Shown here piece after piece: positions 39,401 to 53,900 of a DNA stretch of 64,000 bases. Origin of the DNA: Fasciolopsis buskii. Its lineage: Eukaryota; Platyhelminthes; Trematoda; Plagiorchiida; Fasciolidae. Both the position numbers and the translations under genes were made by a program. Numbering within the stretch: the stretch's first letter is position 1; the number at the start of each line of letters is the position of its first letter. The stretch lies in contig LUCM01005623.1 of the NCBI GenBank assembly GCA_008360955.1, positions 1-64,000 of the forward strand, read 5' to 3'. The notes under the pieces were generated by a model. The model did no database searches and had not been told where the DNA came from. It worked only from the letters and a program-made list of their open reading frames with translations.

Positions 39401-42400
39401 GGTATCAACATCACAATCTTGATCTCTTATGTATCCTACTTTCTTTTCTGTTTTTTTTAAAGCTCTTTATTTATTTGCTAAATGGTAAAAATTCACATCC
39501 TAGGATGCGAAGCGGTGTCGTGAACAACAACAACTTCTGTCTTGCATTCCGATCAACAATGTGTCAGTTGAATCTGATTGTGGTGAATTCGAATCATCTG
39601 ACAGTCGTGATTCACCATCTAGAAATTGTGCACATTGCCATATGACTAAGAAAATGAGCAAGAGACAGAAAAAAGCAACTGCTTTGCAACACAAAAAAGA
39701 GTAGAGGCTCGTTCTACTGCGTCTGTAAATATCTCTAATTATAATTTAATATGGTGAGAAAAGCTATGTTGAACAGACACAAAATTCCGTTTATTAGTCA
39801 AAATTAGATAGCTTATACTGGTCAACACAGTGGTCGATTATTCAGCTGACTGATTTAGTCCATCGATATTTACTAGCACTGTCGTGCAGCTTTTTCGTTC
39901 AGATCGTCCACTGACGTAATCGGTGCGATGTTGCCACAGAAGTATTGATCTTTGACCAGAAAAATGGACAAGCCGAATCAAGATCGACTACTTCTACAGA
40001 GACCAATGACAGCAAGTGAATGAATCAAAAAGAAAGGATGTGGAAAAGAAACTCCAACAAAACCTCGTTCTTGCATACCTCGATGTTCAGTGTCACCATC
40101 TTATGAACGAATCACATTGCACGATGATGTCTAAAAATGCCTTTCTCCCATTTAACACGGTCCGATTTCGATTGTATACCCTCTGTAATCTATAAGAACT
40201 TCATTGTCCGTTATTTAGTGAACATTCTAACAAACCGCATGTCAACCGACTTCCTGAGCAATTGATCACAAATACTCAAAACATAAGTCTGATTAGTTCT
40301 ATTCCCTTTTTGCAAAGTGATGGATGCATTTCTTCCTTTTTCATTATCGTTTGCGACATCCACGCACGTTTAAGTCTATACAATATAATGCACTATAACG
40401 GAAAACTTTTCCCTCAGACCGGTACCATGAGAAAACATCTGCGCATCAACGACATAAAACTTTCGTCTATCAAAATCATTTTGTACAAAAAATGAGGAAC
40501 GAGTTGAATATTTTGCATTGAACGCGCGGTTGTCAAGAGCATCAACAAACGTACCGTGGTGATCTCGTTCAATGCGGTATCTGCACCCAGAGAGAAATCT
40601 GACCCCGGTACATTGTTTGAAATGGTCGCGGGTACCATGACCATGGGGATACAAAATTCTGGATATTTTTCCCGATTCTCAGCCAATTCGATCATGCATT
40701 CGTAAGCTTCAAAACCACCAATTACGAGAAGACCACATAGCTGATGTTGCCGAAATTTGGATGCGACAAGACCCAGACCCAACTCGCTCGGTTTATCTCT
40801 GAAATTTGTACAGGAGAACAAAAGAACGTCAGCTCCTTCTTGTAAATTATCGCATTCAAAACATTACTAGCATTTATTCTTATTGGTAGGAAAAATGGTT
40901 TTGGCCGTAGGCATATAGCTCAGTTCAGTCTGGACAATTATAAACCTTGCTCTAGTTTTGGTTACTACTTCACAAATATCATCTGACCAGACAGGAAAAA
41001 GAATGAGGAACAGCGAATATTGGAGGACAAAATAGTAAGTTGAAAAGCTATACAGAAGAGCAAAGATTTCGAACGCAAGGACGCCACTGTCTGTCCCACT
41101 CAGCCTACTGTCCCAAACCATTGCTTCGGAGGATCTTGTGAACCCCAAGCCCGTAGTCTAATTGCACCTACACGAGCCAGTCAACTCAGTGAAGCTTCCA
41201 TTCTTGATCCCATGTCATCGACCGACCATCTCGAACCATCCTCTAACCACTACCCGCCTCGAAGAACATCGTATAACGAGGTCGCTATCCTGTGGGCATG
41301 TGCAAAACATGTCTCAATCACCTCAACCAAATTCGATTCAACGCTTGTCTAAAGAGTGGAGCGTAGCAACCAGTACCTTAGACCCAAAGTCTGAGTTATT
41401 CATGTTGGTATTCCACCAACATCATGAAGACAATGGTATTCAAATACCAAAAGTTTTCATACATTTACTCTAGGCGGTCATGTTTCAGAGCCACAGAGTA
41501 ATACCCACCTCATTGCTACTGTGTGTAATAGACCCTTGACCGACAACCAGATTTCACGGCGACCTCACAGATATCACCAATTGGCAGATGTCAGTCGGGC
41601 CATCCATATATACGAGGACATTTCATGATATATGACCGCCAGGTGAGAGACAAATACCAAAGTAACTAAGTCCGTAAACTCCATCTAGTTGCTCCCCTTT
41701 GGGAACAAGGCTCGGCTTTGAGAAAATCTGCACGTGCAAGACCATTTTACTATTGGCAGGGGAAAAATGCATACCAAACATGGGACGCGTGAGACCTAAA
41801 CGCCAAGTTCTACTCTCACAAAAACCTCGTGGAAAGCAACAACCTGACCAAAGGCCTTGAAATGCTTCGCCATGGTAAGGGTATGGATGTCTCTCATGAT
41901 CCAAATGAGCTACTAGCCTAAATGACTGACGTCTCAAATACCATATCCTGAATACAATATACGCACTGCTTTCTCATGGCTGGGGTGGGGCTTCCACAAA
42001 ATTGTGAAAATTAGGAAGAATTTCCGGTGTCCTCCACCGGGTTCCTTAGTCTTCGGTAATCCGCCTAGCGTAAATAGCTGAATCTTGATTGAAAACCAAT
42101 TACTTGCAGCATACGAGGCATACGAATGTAAGCTCACCAGCAGCTGTAGCAAAATGGTGTGCTGGACACCCAAGCGGTTTGGCCCTATCCGAAGGGCGTA
42201 TGAACTTAACAATCAGTCACCGGTCCCCAGAGGGTTACGTCGCCTTAAGACAGACTTACTGCCTATGGGGTCAGACCGTTTGGTTAAGGGCTTGAGTCAT
42301 TACCCCCTAGGTCAATCTTCCATTTCGGTTTGGTGCACCCTGTAGAATCTCAATGGATAGCGAATGATGTGGATAGAGGAATGAAGGACAAACAAGTGTG

Positions 42401-42642
42401 AATTCTGTTTTCTTGTTTCATTCTGTTTTATTTTCCTCCCTCGTTGTTTGCGTTATTCGCAATGATTCCTATGGCACATGATCGGTACACAGATTTGTGC
42501 TACATATATAATTAATAATTGAGAATATCTGCGTCTCAGGCGGCAGAGTGAACAACGAACGTTTGACAACGATTCCTAGTCTAAATCCAAACGTGACAAT
42601 AAACAAGCCACAATTCGATGCACGCATTCCGATTACTTATTA

Positions 42643-42680
<38 letters not shown>

Positions 42681-45600
42681 CTAATACGCCGGCTTGAAAA
42701 CAACAACGGGTAAACGGAATTGCAAAAAGGAGACAAACAGAGGAGGGAAATCGATAATAAGCCATAATAAACCAAATGGTTTTTATGTTTTCTTCGCACA
42801 CATCTTGTCAGCTTTTCGGTGCCTTCGGATTGATTTCGGGGGGAAGGGGGGCGGGTGAGTTCTTCACAGGCCACACAGCATTCGCACCAATCACTTCAGT
42901 TCTCAGTCAGATCTCTTAGCGAGTCCAACAAATAATAATCGTCATTTCTCGGGCCGCAACCAGAAACGAGAGAAAGGTCAGGCGGAGCCAAAACCAAAGC
43001 TAACTTCTTTAAATCTCTACATCAAGTCATAGCTTATCCACTGCGTGAACGTGCCACGCTTGCCCAAATAATTGTCTGCAGTGGTGGGATGAAGTGAGCA
43101 GAAAAGAACGTCTCTGCTGCCCATTCAACCCCAAATAACAACCATATATTCAGACATTAAATGTTCTCCCTTTAATCTATCTAATATCCCTATCGGTTCT
43201 GTATCTGTAGCTGAACGTGTACTCATAAGACAGAACTCCTGGTAGCTTTTTCTCGTAATCTGATCCATTCATCACCACCCATCATGCAGTCTTATCCGGT
43301 CTGGACAGCAATCGACCAAGATTGCTAGCCTATTCGTGGAAACAGTATATATGCTTCTTGGTAGGAATACCTTCACTTTGAGAAGTAACATCATGACATT
43401 CCTGATAGCAGTATACCAGTGGAGCTTTGAGTCCGTCAACGAATTGTGATGAAATTGATAATCATGCAGTCAAATCATCAAGACTTGAAATGGGTTTCAG
43501 TCCTGATCAGATGGTGCATACGTTATGACATACAAAGCTTTGGTCCGCGAGGCAAAACCGAAACTAACAACCTAGAAATTATCGTGGACAATAGGTTGTG
43601 GATATAACTTCCAGCATTCTCCGGGAACGTGAACTGGGGAAATGCCAAATCACTTTTTCCAACAAATTGTTTCCACCTATTTCTCGAACGAGATCCAGTG
43701 TGCTTCGTGGAGCTCTTCAACTGAAATATTATATCTGATAACCACAAGATGCAAAGTTCAAGGTCCGATTAAACGGCATCAAGTTGATTGAGCGCGTAGC
43801 ATCTTAACGACACGGTATTCCCTGGAACGTGATATGTGAGCACCGTCAATCAATAATGCCTCGGATAACGACTGTTCTCCACACATTCTTTCACTTCTTC
43901 GAACATGACACCAAAATTCAAATACCGACGGAGTTCTTTTAGTCATACAGGCTGTTCGCTATCTTTCACATCGAAAGATATCCCCATCCCCAGACCAATA
44001 AAGCGAAGGCATTTTATCTTCGCACCTTGTTTCGGGTACTTACATATATGGGTCAGTTACTATAAGGCTAGTGATACACCATGGCTAAGAGGGAATGCGT
44101 CACAAATTTTCATATGTTGTCACCGAGAAACAAATAAATACTGAATTCTCCGGCTTAACCCAGGACAAAAACTAGGCCGAGAAAAGCAAAATGACATGAA
44201 TACAACTGTTGCGTTTTACCAAACGTCTCACAAAGGTAATATCACAGTGGAAACAATCAATCGGTCCTAGTACTTCACAGCGAATGACATCTTCAAAACA
44301 ACCAAAATCGGATGAATGCTTACTACATTATCAACATGCGAGAAACATCAACCGAGGCTAAAACAAAAGCTAACTCATTCATACATCGACGTCAAGTCAC
44401 AGCCTAACAAACGCATCGTTTCTTACAGCCTTGCCAACCATGTGAAAAACGAGCACAAAAGATAGACGATCGGCACACATACACAATACGTGTCCAAACC
44501 ACCGAACGCGACGAACATCGATTATCTCAATCAGGGGACCACTGTCCGCACCCAACACTCGTCGACGCACCTCCACATGACGATCGTCACTGCTCACACG
44601 ATATTCCCAACAGACACGAGCAATGCTTCCGATACATGTGTGGTCGAACACAGAAACCCGCCAGGCATCCTAAACGCGAATAGGCCAAGTCTCTCAACCG
44701 TAAAGAAGAACACTACGAACTGTGGCACTGAACACTCTTTCCTTCGAGGGAACGTCGGATATCATGTTGGCGCCGCAATTGTCCCAGGTTCGTAAAAGCT
44801 GCTGTGCCTTTCGCAATTCGAGATTTGACCTCTTCCCAAATCACCTCCGCCAGATGCGCGACCAGAATCGAAAGTTGGTGAAACTAAAGGCTGTCTCCAA
44901 TCGATCACCACAAAAGGTAAGTGTGTGTACAGGCTCCTGCCAGTCCTGAAGAAATACTTTGTATTTCAAAGACCCAAAGCACATACTAAACCTAGATACC
45001 TCAACCCCCAAGCGATCCAACGCAAGTTGAATTGCCTGCACACTGTCACACAGCAATTCCGCTGTCTAAAGGCGTTCTGCAGAACATTCTCTATGACAAA
45101 GTTGAAAAGAAATGGGAATATAGGTCATCCCTGCCGTACTTTGCTGGAGATAATAAAGGGAGGCGAAAGCTAGCCATAAACCTAACCCAATCTGACGTAT
45201 GACATACAACTCTTTGAGGACCGACTCGTATTTCTCAGGTACTCCATTTCTCAACAAACAGTGGCATAGTGCAGACAAAGTCAACAGAGTCAAAGGCTGC
45301 AAGAATGTCCAAGAACGCGATGATCCTTGGAATTTAGAAGGTAAAGCGGTGCACGAACAACTGTTGGAGGATGAAGATTTGAGCGGTGCATTCTAAACAA
45401 GCGCAAAACCCAGCCTATTCCTCAGGAGTTTCCCCTTCACGTGTGATGTACAACCTGCGAAGAATGGCGGACGCAAGTAGATTTCACGATATTGGGATTA
45501 GGCCAACACCCCTATGGTTAGCGCAGATACTGAGCAAGCTCTTTTGAAGATGGGGACACCGATCGACTCTTCCCATGTGAAAGAGACCTTCTTGGCATAT

Positions 45601-48600
45601 CATATCTTCGAGAACAAGAATTTTTTTGACCAGTTAAATAAATCCACTTTTAAGTAGAATTGGAGAAAGGCCATTGGAGCTCGATGTTTCATGACGTCTT
45701 GAGGCTCGGATTTCCCTGAGTAGTCCATTAGTTTTTTTTTCAACTACACAAAGCGATTTGTAGTAACCGGAGCAAACCCTTTCCTTTATCATCGACTGGT
45801 CACTGTGACCCATCTTCCAACCATTTTCTGCCTGGAAGAAAAGCACATAACGAGATAGCCGTTCCCGGCATACAGTGCATGTCGTCATATAAAGTCATGT
45901 CACAAGCAGAATAAAGAACACATGAAAACCACCAAAGGAAGAGAGAACCATCCTCATCCTACCGGCTGACAAATGCATATGCCCTGAGGATGACGTGTCC
46001 GCAACGAGGATCTAAGCAAGAATTCTTCTCGATTTAGTGCTACCCTCACTGAAACAAAACACAACATTATGGTAGATTTCAATCCGTGTAAAACGACAGA
46101 AATATAACAGCCAAATCCTCAGTTTCAACGAAAAAAACATATCAGGCTTCTTGGGGCGTGTGCACTGACTTTGAAACTAACATAAGCACTCATAAAAGTC
46201 CAACAATTTGCAAAATAATATTACTGTGCAAACTAATCTCTCTGGTATATTTAGTCTAATTCACGGCAATCAGAGTTCGAAATTAGAGTCAATAAAACGA
46301 AATGACATGCAGATGTCCAGTGTTTGCGAAATCCTTGTGCTATGAAAGACGACTGAAATGTCTGTACGTAAAACGTTTTACATCCCGCTACTATCTTTCT
46401 TCAAAACCAAGGGGCGCGCTATTCGGGAGATTAAAAAAGAGACAGCTTGGCCAAACCTGTAAGACTTCTAGGTCAACATTTACGCAGTACTATGACATCG
46501 ACATTAAAAACATGAAAAAAACTTTGGAGAACAGATAAACGAAATCTTGTGCTCACCTTCTCGTGCCCAAAGCCGAGCCACCCATACTGACCCAACCACG
46601 TACATCTTGCCAACCAATTCGGCTTAGATCATCGTTGACCAGGCCATGAAAACCTTCGTGAATACCCATAATCGAATAACCTTTGGTGATCCCTAGACGT
46701 GCGAAACTACGGATGACCGCGTTCACACCACAAGACGGAGCACCCACATTCATCACACCCACACGCATATTATGCTCCTGTAAATAGATGAAGATAAATT
46801 TCTGCTGAATCAACCTAAATCAACAAAAAAGTAGGACTCAAAAAACAATTCGATCACCCCCATTCTACGAAAAACTGAGGACATGTATGAGGGGCACAAA
46901 TCTCGTTGGCAATGTAGGTAAAGCATGAAATTACTGGCCGATTCCGTAATCGTAAGCAGCATAAGAAGAGCGTACATATCTGATAAAAACGAAAACCGAA
47001 AGGGGTAATTCCAGTCTCAGGTGTTACACTAGATACAGATAAAATTACAATCACGACTTTCCAATAGTGAGATGAAAGGACTTCGTAAGTCGAAGAGCAC
47101 TTTTTGGCTACTAAACGTTGACCGTTTTGGATTTCGTTGGCGTAAACACATTTCCAATGAGCGCATCAAATCAATTTGGTAGTCTGCATTTATTCTAGTG
47201 TTCCCTTCCAATTTGTTGATCAAACAATCGTCTTGCTGGTATATCCTGACATTAATCAGAGCGCAATACACTCCGGGACTTAACCAATCCTTGTGGCATG
47301 CACGGACACCAAATCGCCAGTTTTGATTGGCAGAGTTGAATTTCTATGCGTGATCGATATTTTCTGAAATATATTCCCTTTACTAAATAGACAGTAAAAT
47401 TGCTCGAGGTGCAATCTCGGATTTGTTTGGTCAACTGACTGAATTCGACTGTTATTTTACTAAGTTGTATTTTCATACCGCTTTTATTACGATTGCGTAT
47501 CCACAAATGTGGTACCGAACGCCGGAAATTCACCCAACCGGCTTTATGTAGCCAATACCAAATGACTTCACCTGAAGAGAGTTGAAAAATTCCAGATGTC
47601 AGAGATGCCTGGTTAAATGATAGGTCTAAGGGGCTAGCTTCAAAAACAACTAGCCGTTCCCATCGAACGGTCATTTTGCTTCCACCGGATACAGATTTGA
47701 CGTTCGTATTATTTAAAATATCGGTGACAGTCTCATATTTTTCATCATGTGTACATGTGAACACTAAATTCGTATTCTGTTGGGAGACGCGAAATCTGAA
47801 GCATCGATGAGATGCGCTCAAAATGTTCATCAGCACAAAAGACGCTGAACAGTGAATTAATTTCTCTAAAGTACGCTGGAAAAATGTCTTTTCCGAGTAG
47901 ATGAGAGAGAAACAAGTGAACATGATCGACGTGTGATATCGACCCGGTTATTCAGAATCATGTCTCACGATTTACCTTGCTCAGTTAGCTCGAGTTTCAT
48001 GACCGAGTTTTTATACGGGGGTGACAAGCACCCAAAGTCAACATGCGCCGAAGCTGGGGGTCTGTTGTTTCATATCACCGCCTTCATCGTCTGCTAGCTG
48101 TTTCCACTGTGTTCATGCGCGAAGAACCTCGTGATTGGTTTTGCCTACATGACCTTTTGACCCTGAGCCACGTAAGCTCTTCGTCACTCCACACGCCATG
48201 ACAATCAACGCTCAAACTGCAAACGATGCAATAGAAAAATCCATCGGAAAGAGCCATCGATTTATTTGATAGCACCACTAGTGGGAAGAGAGGCCGCGAA
48301 ATGATCATCCTACTTTAATACAAATTTACACATCATTTGGGCGCCCTCAACGTTTGCACACTGTATCAGGCAGGGTAACACGCTGTCCCAGAGGGAACTT
48401 TTGAAACTTTTCAAATAGATACATGTATAGATACATGTATTCCTCATTTCTATCCTCGTATATCAAGCGTTTGTGGTCGCACTCAGGAATTTTCTCGACC
48501 GCCTCGAAACGTGTACGACAGACGCTGATGATGTTGCTGATGATTTTAGGGCTACTTACTTAAGAGAGACAGAGAATTACATCAAAAAACCCGGTTGCTA

Positions 48601-50764
48601 TTCCACCTGGCATACTAAAAAACAGAGACCGCCTGACAAAGACTTCTTAAGATTACAAACTGTTCCTGACGAACATAAAAACAACAATGGCTGCCTTTGT
48701 GTCCTTCTTCGCATTCACATCGTTGAATTCGGATTGACCATATTGCTAATAGGACCGGTAGACTGCATCAATTTGGTTCACAGCCGGGAACTCAAGCCCT
48801 TCCATGGTCCGTGTTCACTTTCGTTTGCGCCTAGTCTGTGGTCGAACCAACATGGAAACCACCGGTCCTGCACCAGTTTGTAATAATTACCGATTTCGGT
48901 TCCGGTCGGAGCTTTTCAACGCGGTCATCGCTACAACGAAGTGCATAAGATCCGAGCAAATATTATGACTAAATTAAGGATGTCCCGCACTCAGCAAAAA
49001 ACTGCGTGCATGACTTTAGGTCATAGAGGCCTGAGAAACAAATGACAATCTTGATGTCAATTTCCCTGGCAGAAACGTACAGCCACGTCTCCTACAAATT
49101 GTAAGAGACGCACAAATCCTTGAAATGTCAGCTAACGAGAAGCCTGAGAAATGACCAATAGCAATGGCGGATAAAAAATGTAGTGAGATGGAGGAAGCGA
49201 CCGTGAGACGCAACTATCAATCATATGAACGGTGGTATTTATATGTTTGTGATGCGTTTTCCATTCCCAGAGTGCAAAACGCTGTTGCATGACTGAATTG
49301 GATCCAGGCAGAGGAAAAATTCGCCGAAGGAAATAAGTCTCGTTATTTAAGCAGTTTCACTTGATGGTCGTATATCGGATGAAGTGCTCTCACGGGTAAA
49401 TAAAGCTCGATTAGCAGTTACTGATTGGCGGCATCGGCGTGATATCCGTTTATTGATCGAAAGTCGATTTCACGTTGCGGCAGTGAGATCCGACCTGCTA
49501 CGTGGCTCAAAAAAGACTGATGCCGACAGAAAATAGCCGAAAGATGTCAGGGTTACAAAACTGTTACTATCACTCTAATATGGAGGCAGAACTTCTGCAG
49601 TAACTCAAGGTGAAACGCAGAGCGATGTGTCATGGAGTGTAGTCGACCGAAGAAGTAATAAATTTGAACAAGTTAATGTGATTGGAGCATGTGTTATGCA
49701 TACCGGTAGATGAACTGTCCTGGCATAGACCATTCTTCCGGGCAAGTAACGACTGGAAGAAAATGGTCCATTCACACATGACTTGAAGAAGAGACATGGA
49801 AATCCGAAACAGTGTATTATCGCTAGTAGTTTCAGTTATATTACCGGGTTAGAATCCGCAAGATGCCCAACGTGATGGTTGGAGACCTCAAGCGATAAGG
49901 CTCAGTGCTACAGCCAGTGGCGATGTTGGTTCCGGAATGTATTTGTTTGGCCGCTGTTCTTCTGACTGTTGGATTTACGATAAACCTTTCATTTATTTGA
50001 TTATGTGAGGCAACAACCAAAAGCAGAACACGGGAATTACGGTTGTTGCTGGTGATTTCAATGCCAAACTTGGTTATCTAGCAGAGTCAGAGGGAAATAC
50101 CAGAGGTCCACTTGTTGTCTCAGCCGATCGTACCGACAACAATGATCTCATCCAAGTTTGCTTCGACTACAAAACGTTCCTGGTGAACGCTAACTTTCGT
50201 TACCAAAAGCCACATCGGCACACCTAGCGTTCTCATTCACCTTTACCGCGCTGGACCCAGATTTATTACAATGCCACTGATCACCAGTGGCATGGATCAA
50301 TGGAGAGTTATTGATCATCCTAGTCAGTATCTGTTGACTCAGGTGATGTTTTAACTCGAGCTAGATTCTGCTTGCCCAAAATGGATTGTCTCCACCTATG
50401 TTCACTAACGATGTCAAAAGTGCCAACAACGAAGCTAAGAAAACTCAAGACACCAATCTAAGCACAGGAGCAAATTTCTAAGGAGTGGTGTAAGTAAGTG
50501 CTCTTGAGCGAAGGGTCACAAGTTGCAAGTACTTCTTTATCGCCAGAATGACAGCGTACGTGTGTTTTGAGTGCGTTTTGCATCCTCAAATTATAAAATG
50601 CCATCACAAGACTGCATTGACTCAAATTTGAGCTTTGACCTTTCAGGAGACAAAGTGGGTAAGTAGACAGATTTAACTACTTGGGCAGCCGGCTATCTCA
50701 CCAGGCGAAAGCGCATCGGATGACGCGTCTTCCTGTCTATAGAAGGTTCGACTAGCAAATATAT

Positions 50765-50812
<48 letters not shown>

Positions 50813-50871
50813 TTGCTAACAAACACACATGTAGAACGGAACTGCAAAAAGGAGACAAACAGAGAGGAAAA

Positions 50872-50923
<52 letters not shown>

Positions 50924-53900
50924 TAATAAAGCATAACAAACCAACATTTTATATTTTTATTGCGCGCAACTTGTCACCTTTTCGCTGTATTCGGATTGAT
51001 TTAGAGGGGATGAGTTCTACACAGGCCATACAGCAATCGCATTAGTTCGATTCTTAGACATATCTCTCAGCGTTTCCAACAGACAACACTCCTTATTTCT
51101 CTGTCCCCAAACAGAAAGGTGAGAAACATCAACCGAGGCTAAAACAAAAGCTAACTCATTCATACATCGACGTCAAGTCACAGCCTAACAAACGCATCGT
51201 TTCTTACAGCCTTGCCAACCACGTGAAAAACGAGCACAAAAGATAGACGATCGGCACACATACACAATACGTGTCCAAACCACCGAACGCGACGAACACC
51301 GATTATCTCAGTCAGAGGACCACTGTCCGCACCCAACACTCGTCGACGCACCTCCACATGACGATCGTCACTGCTCACCCGATATTCCCAACAGACACGA
51401 GCAATGCTTCCGATACATGTGTGGTCGAACACAGAAACCCGCCAGGCATCCTAAACGCGAATAGGCCAAGTCTCTCAACCGTAAAGAAGAACACTACGAA
51501 CTGTGGCACTGAACACTCTTTCCTTCGAGGGAACGTCGGATATCATGTTGGCGCCGCAATTGTCCCAGGTTCGTAAAAGCTGCTGTGTCTTTCACAATTC
51601 GAGGTGTGACCTCTTCTCCAACACCTTTGTCAGATATGAGCAGGTCATTGACGACTAAGTCCGGTGACGGTACCAAAGCTTAGGTGTATGGCGAGAAACT
51701 TGCAGTTATAATGAGGCTATATCACATCCGAAAGTGGATAGACACTAAAGTGAACAATGGCATAACAAACATGAAGAAAAATATTCCAGGAGAAAGACGT
51801 CATCTGAATGGGATACCGGATTTCACTTTTCTGCATTACGTGCTGTTTCCGAATATGAAGGCTGCTCGGTCAGCCTCACACTCTACAATGGACAGCGGCA
51901 TACACGTTACGTTTCACAAAGAGCGCACTCTTCTAGTGCGACTCGAAAAATCCCGTCGCCGATTTTATTCTATGGAACAGAAATTCATTCATCAGAGATT
52001 CAGACTAGGAACGTTTGTGGGAAGAGTTCGTTCATAAACGAAATCAATATCTGCAGAGTGTGATCCAATATTCCAATATAACCATGAATGGATAAAAATG
52101 GGTATGATTTAAATATGACCGAACTAAGGGGATCTGAAACGGTAGCCCTTACTTAGAAAAATGTACAATTCACAAACGAAACGTATACGGGTCAACGGAA
52201 TGACTCGAAACGCTTTTCTAGTGATTAACCGGAGGTCCTATTAAAGGCGAAATTCCTTAGAAGCAGACTAACATTTAGATGAACCAAATTGTAGATGATT
52301 TTCATGCATGAATTTGAATCCCAGCGAGGCCAAAAATCTTTCCTGCTTGGATCACTCAAACCTAAGTCGAGTCTGCGACAATTAGATTTCAAAATTAATC
52401 AAACTGCATAACTAGACAGTAAGAAGCAGCTAATCAGTAATAAGTTCTACACTGTTTGTTTTTCCATATAAAGTGAGCACCCAGCGATTTCATGCACAGT
52501 CTGTTTATCAGTTACGTCAGTGGTCAGATTACAAGAACGCCAGTTGTTGGGGCATGGTCCTGAGAAGCCAACATTTTGATTATTGTAAAACAGGCTTACA
52601 ACCAATTATAAGAGCATAACACATGAGGGTGCTCACGTTGGCGTTCCGAGCGTGCTATTTTGGCAGGCTCCACGTGCTAGAGGAATTCATGCCCGGGAAG
52701 TGACCCGAATGCGAAAACACTGAGAATCGAATTGCAACTATCCAACAAAACCGGATTAGAAGCGACGTTCAGAGAGTAGGTATTTACAAATGTCAGTGTT
52801 GCACCAGAGTCACCTTTAACCGGTCCTTCTTTTACAATTATTTGTAACCAAAATGAAAATGTCGGGATTCGCAATTAACATCCAGGAGAAATAAATAAAA
52901 TTCAAGCATCAGAAGGCCGCCGCTGACCAAGCAGCACAAACGAGTGAGCGACACTTTGGTAGTCAAGTGGATGACGCATCTGACACGTCAAAAGGTCAGA
53001 GATTCGAATCCTAGATCCACCGGTCACTTTGTTGGTCGATGGCAGTAGGCCGTTGCCCTGCTTCAGATTTAATTGAGCCTCTTTGAACCTGCACATGATG
53101 ATGTGATCAATCATAACCACAACGTAGATTCCACTGTTGAGTCAGTGTCCGACAATTACCTCACCGTCTGTGCATGATTATGCTTACGGGAAAAGATTGA
53201 AGATTTTCGTCCCGCTACAGGTGCAAACTTTCTCTTAAAGTTTGAATTAGAAGGTTTTGATGTGAATTTCGTTCAACTCCCGCCCCGTAGTGTCATTATG
53301 GTTGAAAGACAGAGTTGCTAATTCTGCAGCTTCGTTTTGTATCTATTCCCTAACATGTTCTTGTGGGACAATGTACATCGACCGGATGACCAGGTGTTTG
53401 TTTGAACCTACCCGTGAGTACCACCCTGCATTTTCGGGAACTGGAGCAATCAAGTCACTTCATAGTGCAGGCGTTTCAAACCTAGCATGGACTAACCGCA
53501 CCTCGAATGTGACGCAAGCTTTCCGGACCCTGTATAAGGTCAAAGGTCAACAATCCAGGTTGGCAAAGTGTCGCCTCTTGAGCACTACGGAAGCTGTCGT
53601 GATCCGTCTTCACAATCTTCCACTGTGCGCTCAAAAATAAATTGTGATTGCGCCTCAACTCCCCTGATCCACCCTCCGCCCCAATGCAAACCCTAGACAA
53701 GAAAACAATTAACACAACACATTCTTGTGTATTCAGGTTATGCATGTAACACCACAAATCCCTTCCCCACCCATATTTGTATCTGACTAATCCAATCCAA
53801 CAGAAAATTTTTTCAAAGACATAGTGATGTAACGGCATGAGTACGAATCACTGAAAACGAGCTTGTTCGCCAAATTGTTTTCTCAAAGCCGAAGTAGTTT

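Larger units (their letters stand above)
37867..40554 (-). other. PFK intron 7
   Basis: 2.69 kb, GT-AG. It holds the CR1-type 3' end and an AT microsatellite. Confidence 0.85.
40799..46556 (-). other. PFK intron 6, retroelement-rich
   Basis: 5.76 kb, GT-AG. It holds RTE pieces of two subfamilies and repeat D copy 2. The stretch 43081-44336 is unexplained (a 74-codon minus ORF at 43747-43523 has no motif). Confidence 0.85.

Noticed and set aside
44490..44795. 101-codon plus-strand ORF, repeated at 51271-51576
   Set aside because: It is the antisense of the RTE C-terminal domain; its conservation is explained by the near-identical RTE copies.
47252..47271. Reading the end of the 223-codon ORF plus its frameshifted neighbour as a thrombospondin type 1-like repeat
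   Set aside because: It needs a one-base shift and only a loose Trp/Cys/Gly/Arg spacing; too weak to claim.
50673..50939. ORFs rich in Ile/Tyr on the minus strand
   Set aside because: Translation of AT and ATA microsatellites.
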